64,000 nt of DNA from Agrypnia vestita. Its lineage: Eukaryota > Arthropoda > Insecta > Trichoptera > Phryganeidae. The position numbers were made by a program, and so were the translations under genes. Under the pieces are notes generated by a model. The model was not told the DNA's origin. It made no database searches and was given only the letters and a program-made list of their open reading frames with translations. Positions within the stretch are counted from its first letter, which is position 1. Every line of letters begins with the position of its first letter. Where the stretch lies: the NCBI GenBank assembly GCA_016648135.1, contig JADDOH010000306.1, positions 558,001-622,000 on the forward strand, written 5' to 3'. Positions 54,567 through 64,000 of the stretch are shown piece after piece.

Positions 54567-55744
54567 TCTATACCTATAAAACTCAATGTCTGTCTGTCTG
54601 TCTGTCTGTTCTCAATACAAATCCACACCGTTTGTCCGATTCGATTCAAATTTTGCATACTTATGCTTTGGGACCCGGCGGGTAACATAGGCAAAATTCT
54701 TATTCTCTTACCCCTTTCCCTCTCCCTGACCTATTTTCGATGCGAATCTGTACCGTTTGACCGATCGGACTCAAAATTTAGAAACTTATTTTTAAGGACT
54801 CGGCGGGTAATATATGGAACATTTCCCCCTATTATTTTAAGCCTTCCCCTCCCCTAATATATTTTCGATGTAAATCTGTACCTTTCGACCAATCGGACTC
54901 AAAATTTGGAAACTTATTCTTATGGACCAGGCGCGTAACAAATTTCACATTTCCCCCCTTTTTTTTCAACCCTTCCCCTCCGCTGATATATTTTCAATGC
55001 AAATCTGTACCGTTTAACCCGACCGAACGGACTCAAAATTTGGAAACTTATTCTTAAGGACTCGGCGGGTAACATATGCGACATTTCCCCCAATTCTTAT
55101 ACGCTTCCCCTCCGCTGATACATTTTCGATACAAATCTGTACCGTTTAACTGATCGGACTGAAAATTTGGAAACTTATTCTTAAGGACTCGGCTGGTAAA
55201 ACATGAAACATTTTTCTCCTATTATTTTAACCCTTCCCTTCCCCTAATATGTTTTCGATGCAAATCTGTACCGTTTGCCCGATCGGACTCAAAATTTGTA
55301 AACTTATTCTTAAAGTCTCGGCGGGTATTATGTGCGACATTTCTCCGTATTCTTTTAACCCTTCCCCTACCCTGATATATTTTTGATGCAGATCTGTACC
55401 ATTTGACCGATCGGACACAAAATTTGGAAACTTATTCGTTAGGACCCGGCGGGTAACAAAAGTGACATTTCTTCCCTCCCCTTTTTACTTTTACCTGCCC
55501 TCTGATATATTTTAGATGCAAATCTGTACCGTTCGACCAATCGTACTCAAAATTTGCAAAACTATTCTTTAGGACTCAGCGTTTAACATTGGTGACATAC
55601 CCCAGCTATTCTTTTACCCTTTCCCTTCCCTCTGATATATTTTCGATACAAATCTATACCGTTCGAATCGAACCTTCGTTTACCTTCATAAATTTATTTT
55701 AAACTTAATTGTTAACCCGTGCAACGCCGGGTATAAACAGCTAG
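54567..55744 (+). mobile_element. Helitron-like element, family A, copy 3 (expanded)
   Basis: It starts TCTATACCTATAAAACTC after an A, with (CTGT)n at 54588-54610, and ends ACCCGTGCAACGCCGGGT, then CTAG at 55741-55744 before T. Between these lie about nine units of a ~130 bp minisatellite, recognisable by GTACCGTTTGACCGATCGG at 54749, 54878, 55007, 55139, 55269, 55395 and 55526, with CGGCGGGTAA and pyrimidine-rich TTTCCCC blocks in each. The same ends bound only about four units in the copies at 9.5 and 39.6 kb. No coding frame crosses it; short frames repeat with the units. Confidence 0.85.
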
Positions 55745-56089
55745 TATTTTATATTTTTAAGAATCAAATTAGTCTTACAAGAACAGTTCGTACTATGAAA
55801 CCATAATTTGTTATTTAGTCAATGAAACAAACAAATGAAACGTTTTAAACAAACAATAAACTAATTAGCGTTTCTTCTAAAACATAAAAAACAAAATAAA
55901 CACAAATATTTGTATATCTTTTATATCAAATACGTTATGTTATTTAGTAATTACTTGTTTCGCGAGTGAAACACGAAAAATGTAAACAAAACTTGTCAGG
56001 ACACGAACGCGTGACAGGTGGCGTGACGAACGAAGCGAAAGGAAGGTTTCCGAACGCGCTCGAACTTAACCGATACCAATGATCGGTAT
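55745..56089. other. AT-rich spacer
   Basis: No gene recognised. Confidence 0.45.
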
Positions 56090-56150
56090 TACCGACTAGT
56101 CGGCCGACTAATCGGCCATTTGAGCGACGACTAGTCAGCTAGTCGGCTAA
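56090..56150. repeat. Cluster of CGACTAGTCGGC motifs
   Basis: Four copies of CGACTARTCGG or close variants occur within 60 bases, each nearly palindromic. They abut the MITE-like repeat that follows. Confidence 0.6.
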
Positions 56151-56305
56151 GGACCTGTCGTTTCCAGTTGGATTAAAGTAAAAGTTCGTTTAAAACATAG
56201 ATTTTTGCGTTCTCCGCCAATCAAACGATCGTAAAAACCGTAAAAATCTATGCTTTAAACGAACTTTTATTTTAATCGTACTTGATATAACCGGGCTTAA
56301 GTCCA
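56150..56305. mobile_element. MITE-like palindromic element, copy 2
   Basis: GATTAAAGTAAAAGTTCGTT and, in inverted order, AACGAACTTTTATTTTAATC flank a centre near 56228, with AAACATAGATTTTT / AAAAATCTATGCTTT inside. The outer ends (AAGGACCTGTCG and CCGGGCTTAAGTCC) are roughly complementary. About 155 bp long. A shorter relative lies at 8.9 kb. Confidence 0.65.
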
Positions 56306-56649
56306 CAGTCAGACCATCTCTAGTGTTTACTATATTTTTCAATGGTGCTACGCACAGTGTACATAACACGCGTCGTATATAGTATAGAGTATCGTACGCA
56401 TAATACGGTGCTACGCACCGTATACAAATAAATAAATAAACTGTTACTTTTCCAAAGTTGATGATGCTGAGATATGGACTCCGAGAGTGTGGGAAAAAGA
56501 GGGGATACTTTCTCTAGAAAAAAGTGCTGGCGACGTATATTCCACAAAGAATAAATGTCCCGATTACACAATAAAGTGAATATATTTAATTTGGCTATGT
56601 ACTAGACTTGTAACACCCAAGGTATTATCAACAGTACAGTTATTTATAT
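56306..56649. other. Spacer
   Basis: No gene recognised. TGCTACGCACNGT occurs twice near 56347 and 56411. Confidence 0.4.
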
Positions 56650-57419
56650 TGTCATTGTGTCGTGGCAACGGGAGGGATAAATGAAACAATTGAAATTAAT
56701 TAACGATTTATTCATTAATGGTTAATTAATTTTTCAATGTGCTTTATTTATTTATTTTTATTTACGCTTGAACAGGCCAAGAGGCCCAATTACAGAAGCG
56801 AAACACATCACAAAACACCCAGGCTTGAGTAAATCACGTAGATTAATTGTGCCCTCACCGGAAACGAACCCAGAATCCTCGGTGTGAGAAGCCAGTGTCA
56901 TACCCACTGGGCTACGAGGGCCGCCAAGTCTATGTCTAATATACTACTAAGTCATTTAACATGAAATTAAACTTAACGCTATTCTTTAACCTACACTAAA
57001 TCGCAATATATCACTCGTTTATGAACACTTTAATATCGCATGGAAACAGGTACTAGATCATTCCATTCTCGCATGCATTAATCGCTCTGGTTTATTTCGT
57101 CACTAAGGTACTCCGCTCGATTATTCGCTTTATTTATCGCTTCGATTACCTCATAACTGGTGATACTGGGAATCGTCTCGCGGCTCGCGGCCGACTCCAC
57201 ACTGAACAAACTATCAAACAGGACAGCTCAACTCGCACAGCGGCGTAGTTTCGTATTTATACACAAATGCTGATATTTTTGTACTTTCTAGATTACTCTA
57301 GTGTTTAGAAGAAGGTCCTCGACGTTCCAGGCGATTGTAGACATTTGTAGACGTTTTCCGAAAGTTGTAAATAATTGTGGACCGTTCTAGATCCTACGAT
57401 AATGTTGTTCCAAGTGACA
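56650..57419 (-). mobile_element. Solo LTR, family 1, copy C, split by a SINE
   Basis: Minus strand: starts TGTCACTTGGAACAAC at 57419, continues with GGATCTAGAACGG, a TATA box (GTATAAATACG, near 57257), GTCCTGTTTGATAG, an ATTAAAGTGTTCAT poly(A) region and an AT-rich tail, and ends near 56650 in CACAATGACA. Order and wording match copies A and B. A SINE (56745-56926) sits inside the tail, and the LTR sequence resumes after it (AATTAATTAACCATTAATG against copy B AATTAATTAATCACTAAT). The SINE is therefore the younger insertion. A CR1-type relic begins about 100 bp beyond the LTR's 5' end. Confidence 0.7.
56745..56926 (-). mobile_element. tRNA-derived SINE, family 1, copy C
   Basis: Minus strand: GGCCCTCGTAGCCCAGTGGG (A box), ACTGGCTTCTCACACCGAGG, CTGGGTTCGTTTCCGG (B box) and GAGGGC, which can pair with the first bases as a tRNA acceptor would. 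Then GCACAATTAATCTACGTG, a body with TTGGGCCTCTTGGCCTGTTC, and an AAATAAATAAATAAA tail. The three copies here (also 11.7 and 28.0 kb) differ in head and body, so the family is not recent. This copy is the fullest. Confidence 0.8.
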
Positions 57420-57518
57420 TATTCGGACAATGAGTAAATTCTATACCTATGTACTACCTCATTTACTAAAGCGAAAACCCTCAAAATTCTGGATTGCGCC
57501 TTTGTGCGTAGTAATTAA

Positions 57519-57958
57519 GAATACGCTTCACAGATCTGGAATCCTCCTTACAATGTGCAAATATCACAAATCGAAAATATGCAAAAAAAAATTATCAAAT
57601 ACATGTCGTATCGGCTGAAATTAAACTATACACGAGAGCAATACCTTTATATATGCAAAAAATATCTCTGCAAAAACGTCGTGAAATGGTAGACCTAATT
57701 TTCTTACTAAAAATATCCTCAGGCTCAATAGATTGTCCCGAATTATTATCCAAACCCTTGATCAATGTTCCTCCTAAAGTTCTAAGAACTAACCCTATTC
57801 TTTTTACTCCTCTTGTTTCTACTAACTACAGGCAAAACGCATACTTGTGGCGAACTTGCAACAAATTTAATACATTCACAAAAAAGTATAATTTAGACTT
57901 ATTTCAAAATAACCCTACTAATGTAAAACGCTTGCTCTCCGATCCATTTTTCAAATAA
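57519..57958 (+). pseudogene. CR1/Jockey-type LINE reverse transcriptase C-terminus, relic
   Basis: In one frame, from 57519, EYASQIWNPPYNVQISQIEN, MQKKIIKYMS, LKLNYTREQY; then one frameshift near 57650; then SLQKRREMVDLIFLLKI, DCPELLSKPLINVPPKVLR, STNYRQNAYLWRTCNKFN and LFQNNPTNVKRLLSD with a stop at 57958. The LEYxSxIWxP, RRxxxDLxFLxKI, CPxLL, VPxxxLR and TNYxxNxxxxR motifs in this order are the C-terminal third of Jockey/CR1-group proteins. Only one frameshift and one upstream stop are visible. The core RT motifs are missing. Confidence 0.8.
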
Positions 57959-58639
57959 AATATATGTTTTTATTTTCCACTAAATTAATTACATATAGTT
58001 TCATCAACGTACTATATCTATATTTATGTACACCACGTAAATAGGATATTTTGTAACTACCAGTGAAAACCCGTAATCGGCTTTCTTTATGTTCCACATT
58101 CCTTGTTTTTTCTAAATTATTGTAAGCTGTTGGTTTTCCAAATAAATTATTTTTAGCAACTCGATACAATTTATTACCTGTAATTATATACAACTGGAGA
58201 CTGAATACACTTGTATATAGAGTTGTGCTCGCTCAAGCGATGAACGGAAAGATTAAAATACAGTCCTGTACATACAGCAGACTCCCGTTTATCCCGCAGG
58301 GGAAGCAATCGGGCTGCGGATTAGCCGGGATGTCAAAGTAGGCGCGATATTCTTTTATCTTTCCGGCATTTGTTCTCAGAGAAGAGGATATTACAAGGGA
58401 AGCCCACATTTTTTCAGGATTTTCTTTTTGTCATTCGTTAAATATCAAATGTTTTCACAAAAGCATCATTTCAAGATGTACCTACCTACTTAAGTTTTTA
58501 AAGCATTAACATATTTTCCTAAATTAGAAATGTTCATTGTATAATTTGTTGGTAGGCCCTTCCAGACGTTTATAGGGAAGGTATTCATTTTTAAATAAAT
58601 ACATAATCTTCTTTTCTTTCTCGAACAAACGTGCATATA
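57959..58639. other. Spacer, probably 3' UTR of the LINE relic at first
   Basis: No gene recognised. Confidence 0.4.
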
Positions 58640-59244
58640 TTGAGATGTTACCGAATACGAGTGCACTCAACAGCCCTAAATTTGGCAAATAAAAATAGCT
58701 TCTTTCGATTTGCGCTATTGGCAGCGCGCGCGCAGTGCTACCAGTTGTTTTTACCTTTCGGCGCCATTAGAAGAGAAAATCTAGAGGTGACAGCCCGCGA
58801 GGTCACCGCTCCAGATACGGGCCCAAGGGGTCCGCGAAATGGCGACCTTGGTGAGTTTTTATCGAGATTCAAGTTGATGCGATACAGCAATAATCGTCCG
58901 TGGTCTTTGTATTTTGTTCGTTTGTCTAATATAAATCTTTTTAGGGCCCATAGAAGCGTCCTTTTTCTGCCCGCGTGACGGCCTGGCAGGCCGTATGCGT
59001 GCTGGTGTCGATGTCTGAGATGAAGCGGCGCCTTGAAGCGCGTCGGCGGACCACAGGATTGCCGGGATGCTGCCGGTCCAACGCCGATGAGGCCGCCATT
59101 GGGTCCCGTTAGCCACGTTTGAGCATCGCCGAGGGAGAGGATCCAGGCAGATGGGGTCGCCATCGCTGCCGGTCCCGATCCGGTTGACTACCACGTCGCA
59201 AAAAGGGAGTATATAATTAATCGCGTGTCGTGACCTGCGCCAAA
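58640..59244 (-). mobile_element. Leader and possible gag region of a gypsy-like LTR element
   Basis: Read on the minus strand, the bases straight after the LTR are TTTGGCGCAGGTCACGAC, which has the place and form of a primer-binding site (gypsy-like elements usually show TGGCGCAG...). About 80 bases later ATG opens a frame of 141 codons (59163-58738), and a shorter frame overlaps it from 59194. The region is GC-rich, unlike its surroundings. Neither frame shows a clear gag motif such as a CCHC knuckle, and no protease or RT follows, so the element is truncated at about 58.64 kb. Confidence 0.45.
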
Positions 59245-59720
59245 TGTTTTGATGCTGTGCTTCATTCCGGACGAACTTTAATGATAATAACCTAGAGTAG
59301 AATCTGTGTTTGTTTGTAATTTGTGGTTTGCCTATCGGGCGAAAATTATATTTGTTTTAAGATGCCGCCTGGCGACGGCGATACCAGGGCCGTTCGCCAG
59401 AGCTAGTTATATTCTTTCTTAAGCCATTTTTATGTTTTTTCCCTTGTATGCAATAATTTCATAAGTTTATATTCATTAAATTCAATTCTAATACGGCCCG
59501 TCGGCCGCGATGCCTAATAATTTCATAAGTTTACTTGTTTCAATTCCAATACGGCCCGTCGGCCGCGATGGCTAAGGACACGCGCCTCTCTTGTTTTATA
59601 TTAAATTTTGTAATAGTTTATACTTTAATTAAGTCAAGGTCAATAAATTATAATGCTGTTCTTTCATAGATGACCGTCTTTGATTTGTGTAATTCCTTCC
59701 GGAGTGGTCAGGTATCTACA
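59245..59720 (-). mobile_element. LTR of a gypsy-like element (family 2)
   Basis: Minus strand: TGTAGATACCTGACCACTCC at 59720 to CATCAAAACA at 59245, 476 bp, starting TG and ending CA, directly followed by the primer-binding-site-like TTTGGCGCAGGTC. Inside, a ~60 bp segment ending in ACGGCCCGTCGGCCGCGATG (plus-strand reading) is duplicated in tandem at about 59450-59570. It is unrelated in sequence to LTR family 1. No second LTR is in the window. Confidence 0.55.
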
Positions 59721-59727
59721 CTTACAC

Positions 59728-59746
59728 TACACACACACACACACAC
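59728..59746. repeat. (CA)n microsatellite
   Basis: About nine CA units directly outside the LTR start. Confidence 0.85.
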
Positions 59747-59749
59747 CGA

Positions 59750-62160
59750 CACACCCTCCAGCAATGACCAGCGCCAGGAACTCCATGAGAAGCACGCACC
59801 ATGCCTGAGAAGTCTCGGGACCGTCTGAGTTAGCTGGTGGATGCACGGCAAGTATGGGTGGACTGGCGCTCTATCCGCCAGTGCCGTAGCAATATACCTT
59901 AATAGGTGCCAATAAAAAATAATGACCTTGTAAAAAATCACCCGATTTCTACCTAAATTTTACTCTCCCAGGCTGGTGTTGCGCCTTAAGAGTAACTACG
60001 TGTGAAATATTTGGTAGAATCAGGGTAAGATGGAAGGGTAGGGTGGGTGGCATTATTTATTCTAAAGTCCTAGAATGCAACTCAGCAAAATTTGAGATGG
60101 TTTGCATTCATTACATATTTATATGACAGAGAAAGGGGGAGGATCCTATCCGCTGAATATCCAAAATTTCGGATTTGATCGGTTAACGGTTAAGGAGTTG
60201 TATAGAGAACAGATAGACACAAATATATATTTAAAAATATTTTGAATATTGTCCACAGGGACATATATACTCATTTTTATAAAAACGGTACTACAGGATT
60301 AGTCTACAATACCCTTAACAATTTTTTGCCTTAATTACGAGTCTAAAATATTCAAGCAATAATGTCATAATATCAATAGTTAGCGAGGTATCTTATGTTA
60401 AACGTTGGTTTATCATCAAAGTAAATGATCTCGATCTTGGATTGACCTGGTAAAGTCAGCAACAGGTATCAGCCTACATTGTGTTGTAGGTAGAGAGCGG
60501 TGGAGAGTGGTGTTGAGGCTCAGGGGTTACCACAGCCCAACCATGAGTTAATCTATTAAGGACGCCTAGAATTGAAAGCAAATCTTGATTATTTTATGTT
60601 GCCATGCCGTACAACTGTATACTTTTATTTGTTTTATGTTGCTATGTAATATGGAGGACAGGAAAATGATATACAAGATATGTAGGATTATAATAAGAGT
60701 AATTAAGAACCTACCAGTTTGGAACATTTATATCGTTATCCTAGACACGTCGAAGAAGGTCGATAGTAAGTACATAAATAATAATAGTGCTGAATTTTCT
60801 TTTCAAAACCTAAAAGCTTTTAATACAAACTAATAAAATACAATGATTTAAACAGTCGCATTATTGTGTACAGTAGTTATTTAAGAAAAACGTGTACGAA
60901 AATGAACCTGAAATTGCTTTTCTTTTGGAAAAACCATGTTTATTACGATTTGAAAGTTTTATTTATAAAATAAAAATTGTGGACAAACTTTAATTCAGTT
61001 GGCATTTACTCCCAAGTTGAGATATTGGACACAATGGACAAACACTTATGATGGGAAATCCATTACTTTAAAGTGTAGTTTTTTTCGCTGACGAATAATG
61101 TAAAATAACAACCACGAAATTTCTTAGAAACTCAGTAAAAATAATAAACCGTTTCGGCGGTCCCTGTGTATACTGTCGAATCTGCAAAAATGTTATTTTC
61201 GTTTTACTTTCTTAAATCATCCAATTTACTTTGTAGTTTTGGACAATATAAAAAATTTAATTTTGAAAAAATGATTTTACAGGGGGCGCAGCGGTCGATG
61301 ATTATTACCCGGGCCACACGTATTTTATGCAATCCGGTAGATTTTAATTCCATCTTAGATCCACAAGATCACAATAATATGTAAAATACGTATTAAAATA
61401 ATCTTCAACATAGATTTTACGGAAATACTGGCCGTGGCCTCGGAGCAAAGCGGTCACTACCTTGAAAAATGAACCCGCCTACTAATAGCAACATTTCAAA
61501 TATATAGTTTTCTAAATAATCGATTTTTATTACTGAATAATAAGTGATTTACATATTATATTTATTACAATTCAGAAATTTGTATTTTTAAGAATTGAAA
61601 AATCATAATTGCGCAGCCATAAAACATTATTACAGAATATTGATGTAACCTTTGTGTAGGATATATTTGGTCACAACGTCCTTAACTATGGTATTCAATA
61701 AAACCATTTTTAACATTTTATTTGGTATTCAAATTTAAAAATTCTGTTAATATATGTTTTTAATATTCTGTACACTATAGTCAAATCTATTGTACCTCTT
61801 AATATGCACAAGACAATAATGAATGTGAGATAAATTCAAAATGGGTTTTCCTTATGGACGGTCGCCTTAATTCCACCCAAACTCGAAAACAAATCCTTGG
61901 ATTAGGGATGGAAGTATTGCTTAGTCCATGCCGGATCAGTTCGTGGATCACTGAGATGGACCGGAAGCCAGGAGTACCAGGCAACGAAATGTATACTAAC
62001 TAGTCATTCTAGGAGAATTATTTACTCTTGATTTTAAAATCAGATAAAAAAATATGGTGTAAATACTGTACATAAATTAACATTTAAAAAATAAAATATA
62101 TTTACACAGTATGTATCCAATCGTGATGAATCTAATATTGGCAGTGACATGCATGCTTGA
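59750..62160. other. About 2.4 kb spacer without a recognised gene
   Basis: AT-rich with short frames only. At 60290-60400 ATTCAAGCAATAATGTCATA and ATATCAATAGTTA echo the arms of the foldback at 3.9-4.4 kb, suggesting a decayed relative. Confidence 0.4.
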
Positions 62161-62318
62161 GCATGCTCATTAAAGTTACTAATGTTACACACTCTTTAGT
62201 TGCATGCCCATTAAAGTTACTAATGTTACACACTCTTTAGTTGCATGCTCATTAGTCACTAAAGTTACATACTCTTTAGCTGCATGCTCATTAAAGTCAC
62301 TAAAGTTACACACTCTTG
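62161..62318. repeat. Minisatellite, four units of 39-41 bp
   Basis: Units start GCATGCTCATTAAAGT at 62161, 62202, 62243 and 62282 and contain GTTACACACTCTTTAG. The first two differ at only one or two positions, so the array is fairly recent. Confidence 0.9.
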
Positions 62319-62541
62319 TCTTTCCAATTATGCCTTAATTCTGCAATAAATTCAATCACGGTAATCTCTATCTACGGTAATAAAGAAAAGATTCATTCAA
62401 TTTTTGGCCAGGCTGTGCGTCGAAGTGGCAGCTAAGAAATAAGATTATCCTGGGCAGAAGAAAACTTCTCGCAATGATGGATGGATGCCTTGCATCTGGC
62501 CGGAGACATCCAACCCTGTGTTTTGTTTTTGTTATACCTTA

Positions 62542-62900
62542 TCTATACTAATAATATATAAAGAGGTAAAGTTTGTAAATTTGGATGTGAGAGGTTATCT
62601 CCAAAAGTACTCATGAATGCGATTTCAAAAATTCTTTCAACAATATTTAGAATGGATTTTCAGGGTGGACATAGGCTACATATTATTCCGTTAAACTAAA
62701 ATGACTTTTCGTGGTGACCTATTTTACAACTAAAGTCGACGAAAAAATGGTCGAGCGATGTGTTTTTTACGAACGCGGCCTTAACGGTGAGAGGTGTTTA
62801 AACACTTTCTATAGAGAAGTTTTAGAACTCAAAAAGTTCTATAAAAAAGTCCGCAACGACGTATGTCGGATATACGCAGCGTAAAACAGTTCAGAAAGCA
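62542..62900 (+). mobile_element. Helitron-like 5' end, family C
   Basis: TCTATACTAATAATATATAA then AGAGGTAAAGTTTGT, straight after an A, is the kind of 5' terminus seen in many insect Helitrons. The 3' end was not found, so the extent is a guess. No coding frame is present. Confidence 0.45.
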
Positions 62901-63904
62901 GTGAATTTTGAACGAATCTGAATACTTGAGATCATTTTTATGCTGTCAATAAAATCTCAATCTGTGAAGAAATCATTGTATCCTGGTGAACTAGAAAAAT
63001 TTGAAAAAATGCATAATGAAATTTCTTGGGATGGCGCTGGTTTAATTGAATAGCGACTATTAATTATTAAATTACTATTTAAATTGCACATTATTTCAAT
63101 ATGGAAGTCACGGAACCACGCATTCATGAAAAAACTCACTCGATATCTCATCATTCGTTGAAAACTTTTGAAACATACACAAACATCTTAACGGGTATTA
63201 CAAAACAGTATCAGATTTCATACATGGTGTCCGGAAACTCGCAATCTTATACAAAAGGTAGTTAATCAACACTGAAGTCTTTTGAGAAAAAATGTGGACT
63301 GTAGATTTAAATAAAAGTACAAAAAAAGGAATATTATTAAAAATGAAGAATAATATCATTAGATTATTGACACTTATTTCATTAAATTGTTTACTATCGT
63401 TCCAAAAAATTGACGTATTTTAAATTTTTTATTATTCTGAACTTTCTTTGAATCTTTAAAACATGAAGACGGGAAGGAAGCAAAAAAAAGTATGTGTAAT
63501 TTTTTGCACGAATTTTAACATTGGCATTATTCACCTTAAACAGCACGCTACGTTAAGTTAAAGAAACCACTTGTGAATGAATGTCGTAAAACCGTATCTT
63601 TTGAGAAAAAACCTTCCCGAAGACCAGCAGCTAGGTACGCGCTTCGCGTTTTTCTCTTCAACACTCAATGCCCGATAATTAAGAATAAAATTAGTGTCAA
63701 CAAATGACCAGTCTTGTAAGTACTAAACTAAGTTGTATTCCATCCCTTTTCAGGGATTAGGTAATCTCAAATTCAGATATTAGATTTACGACTATATATA
63801 TCTGTGGGGTAGGTATCGGTGCACATATTATCGCATGACTCCACAACTTAAGGATGAAGGGTCAAGGACGTCTTTCCATTGTAGAAAACGTTAGTGGAAG
63901 AGAA
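62901..63904. other. AT-rich spacer
   Basis: No gene recognised. Confidence 0.4.
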
Positions 63905-64000
63905 GACAGACATTATTATCACCATCACCGTTGGCTCTACAACCTCTACTGGGTCTTGGCCTTAAGTGAGACGTAGTTGCCAGCTCTCCCCCGTTTTGCA
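63905..64000 (-). repeat. Dispersed repeat 3' end (partner at 51.9 kb), cut by the window edge
   Basis: ATTATTATCACCATCACCG then TTGGCTCTACAACCTC and GGGTCTTGGCCTTAAG match 51905-51960. The element runs off the window. Confidence 0.5.

Noticed and set aside
58631..58978. Plus-strand frame of 115 codons, or a short exon ending ATGGCGACCTTG at a GTGAGT donor
   Set aside because: The exon-like look (donor at 58852, acceptor near 58943) is tempting, but joining it gives only a very short frame, and the minus-strand reading as LTR leader explains the region better.
1..64000. CRISPR array, bacterial operons, rRNA or telomere repeats
   Set aside because: The repeats are dispersed or simple tandem types with no regular spacers, coding density is far too low for a prokaryote, and no rRNA or TTAGG array was seen.

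Overview
The window looks like repeat-rich, AT-rich, intergenic or intronic nuclear DNA of an arthropod, most likely an insect. Lepidoptera is my first guess, from the style of the retrotransposon tails and Helitron ends, but nothing here proves it. I recognise no intact host gene, no rRNA, no functional tRNA gene and no CRISPR array. Almost everything that can be identified is a broken transposable element.

Non-LTR retrotransposons: four copies of one RTE-like 3' end with a GTTA tail (1.8, 19.4, 38.1 and 42.7 kb); an RTE-type endonuclease domain relic (24.1-25.0 kb); two copies of a second RTE-like C-terminus lying tail to tail (48.9 and 50.0 kb); another C-terminus with a GAA tail (41.1 kb); and CR1/Jockey-group C-termini (1.3, 40.35, 46.5-47.0 and 57.5-58.0 kb). 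Penelope-like elements: GIY-YIG and C-terminal relics at 15.0, 21.0 and 38.8 kb, with hammerhead-ribozyme-like motifs next to them or on their own (20.86, 24.0, 34.68, 37.64 and 39.16 kb).

Helitron-like elements: family A (9.5, 39.6 and 54.6 kb) has a conserved 5' end, a hairpin plus CTAG 3' end and an internal minisatellite of about 130 bp that varies from roughly 4 to 9 units. Family B (36.3 and 51.0 kb) carries dense, regularly phased GAA/TTC pentamers that match the heat-shock element consensus. A third family shows only its 5' end (62.5 kb). LTR elements: three diverged copies of one solo-LTR family (23.4, 48.1 and 56.7 kb), the last split by a tRNA-derived SINE, and a different gypsy-like LTR with primer-binding site and leader (58.7-59.7 kb, minus strand). 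DNA elements: a TTAA-flanked element of 1.2 kb (32.3 kb), a TIR element of about 560 bp (7.5 kb), a foldback (3.9-4.4 kb) and small palindromic MITE-like repeats.

The rest is low-complexity AT-rich DNA, microsatellites, several precise hairpins, a few GC-rich islands of unknown meaning, and a decayed coding stretch on the minus strand (25.75-27.1 kb) that I cannot assign. The two observations most worth following are the phased heat-shock-element arrays inside the family B Helitron-like copies and the cluster of hammerhead-like motifs tied to Penelope-like relics.
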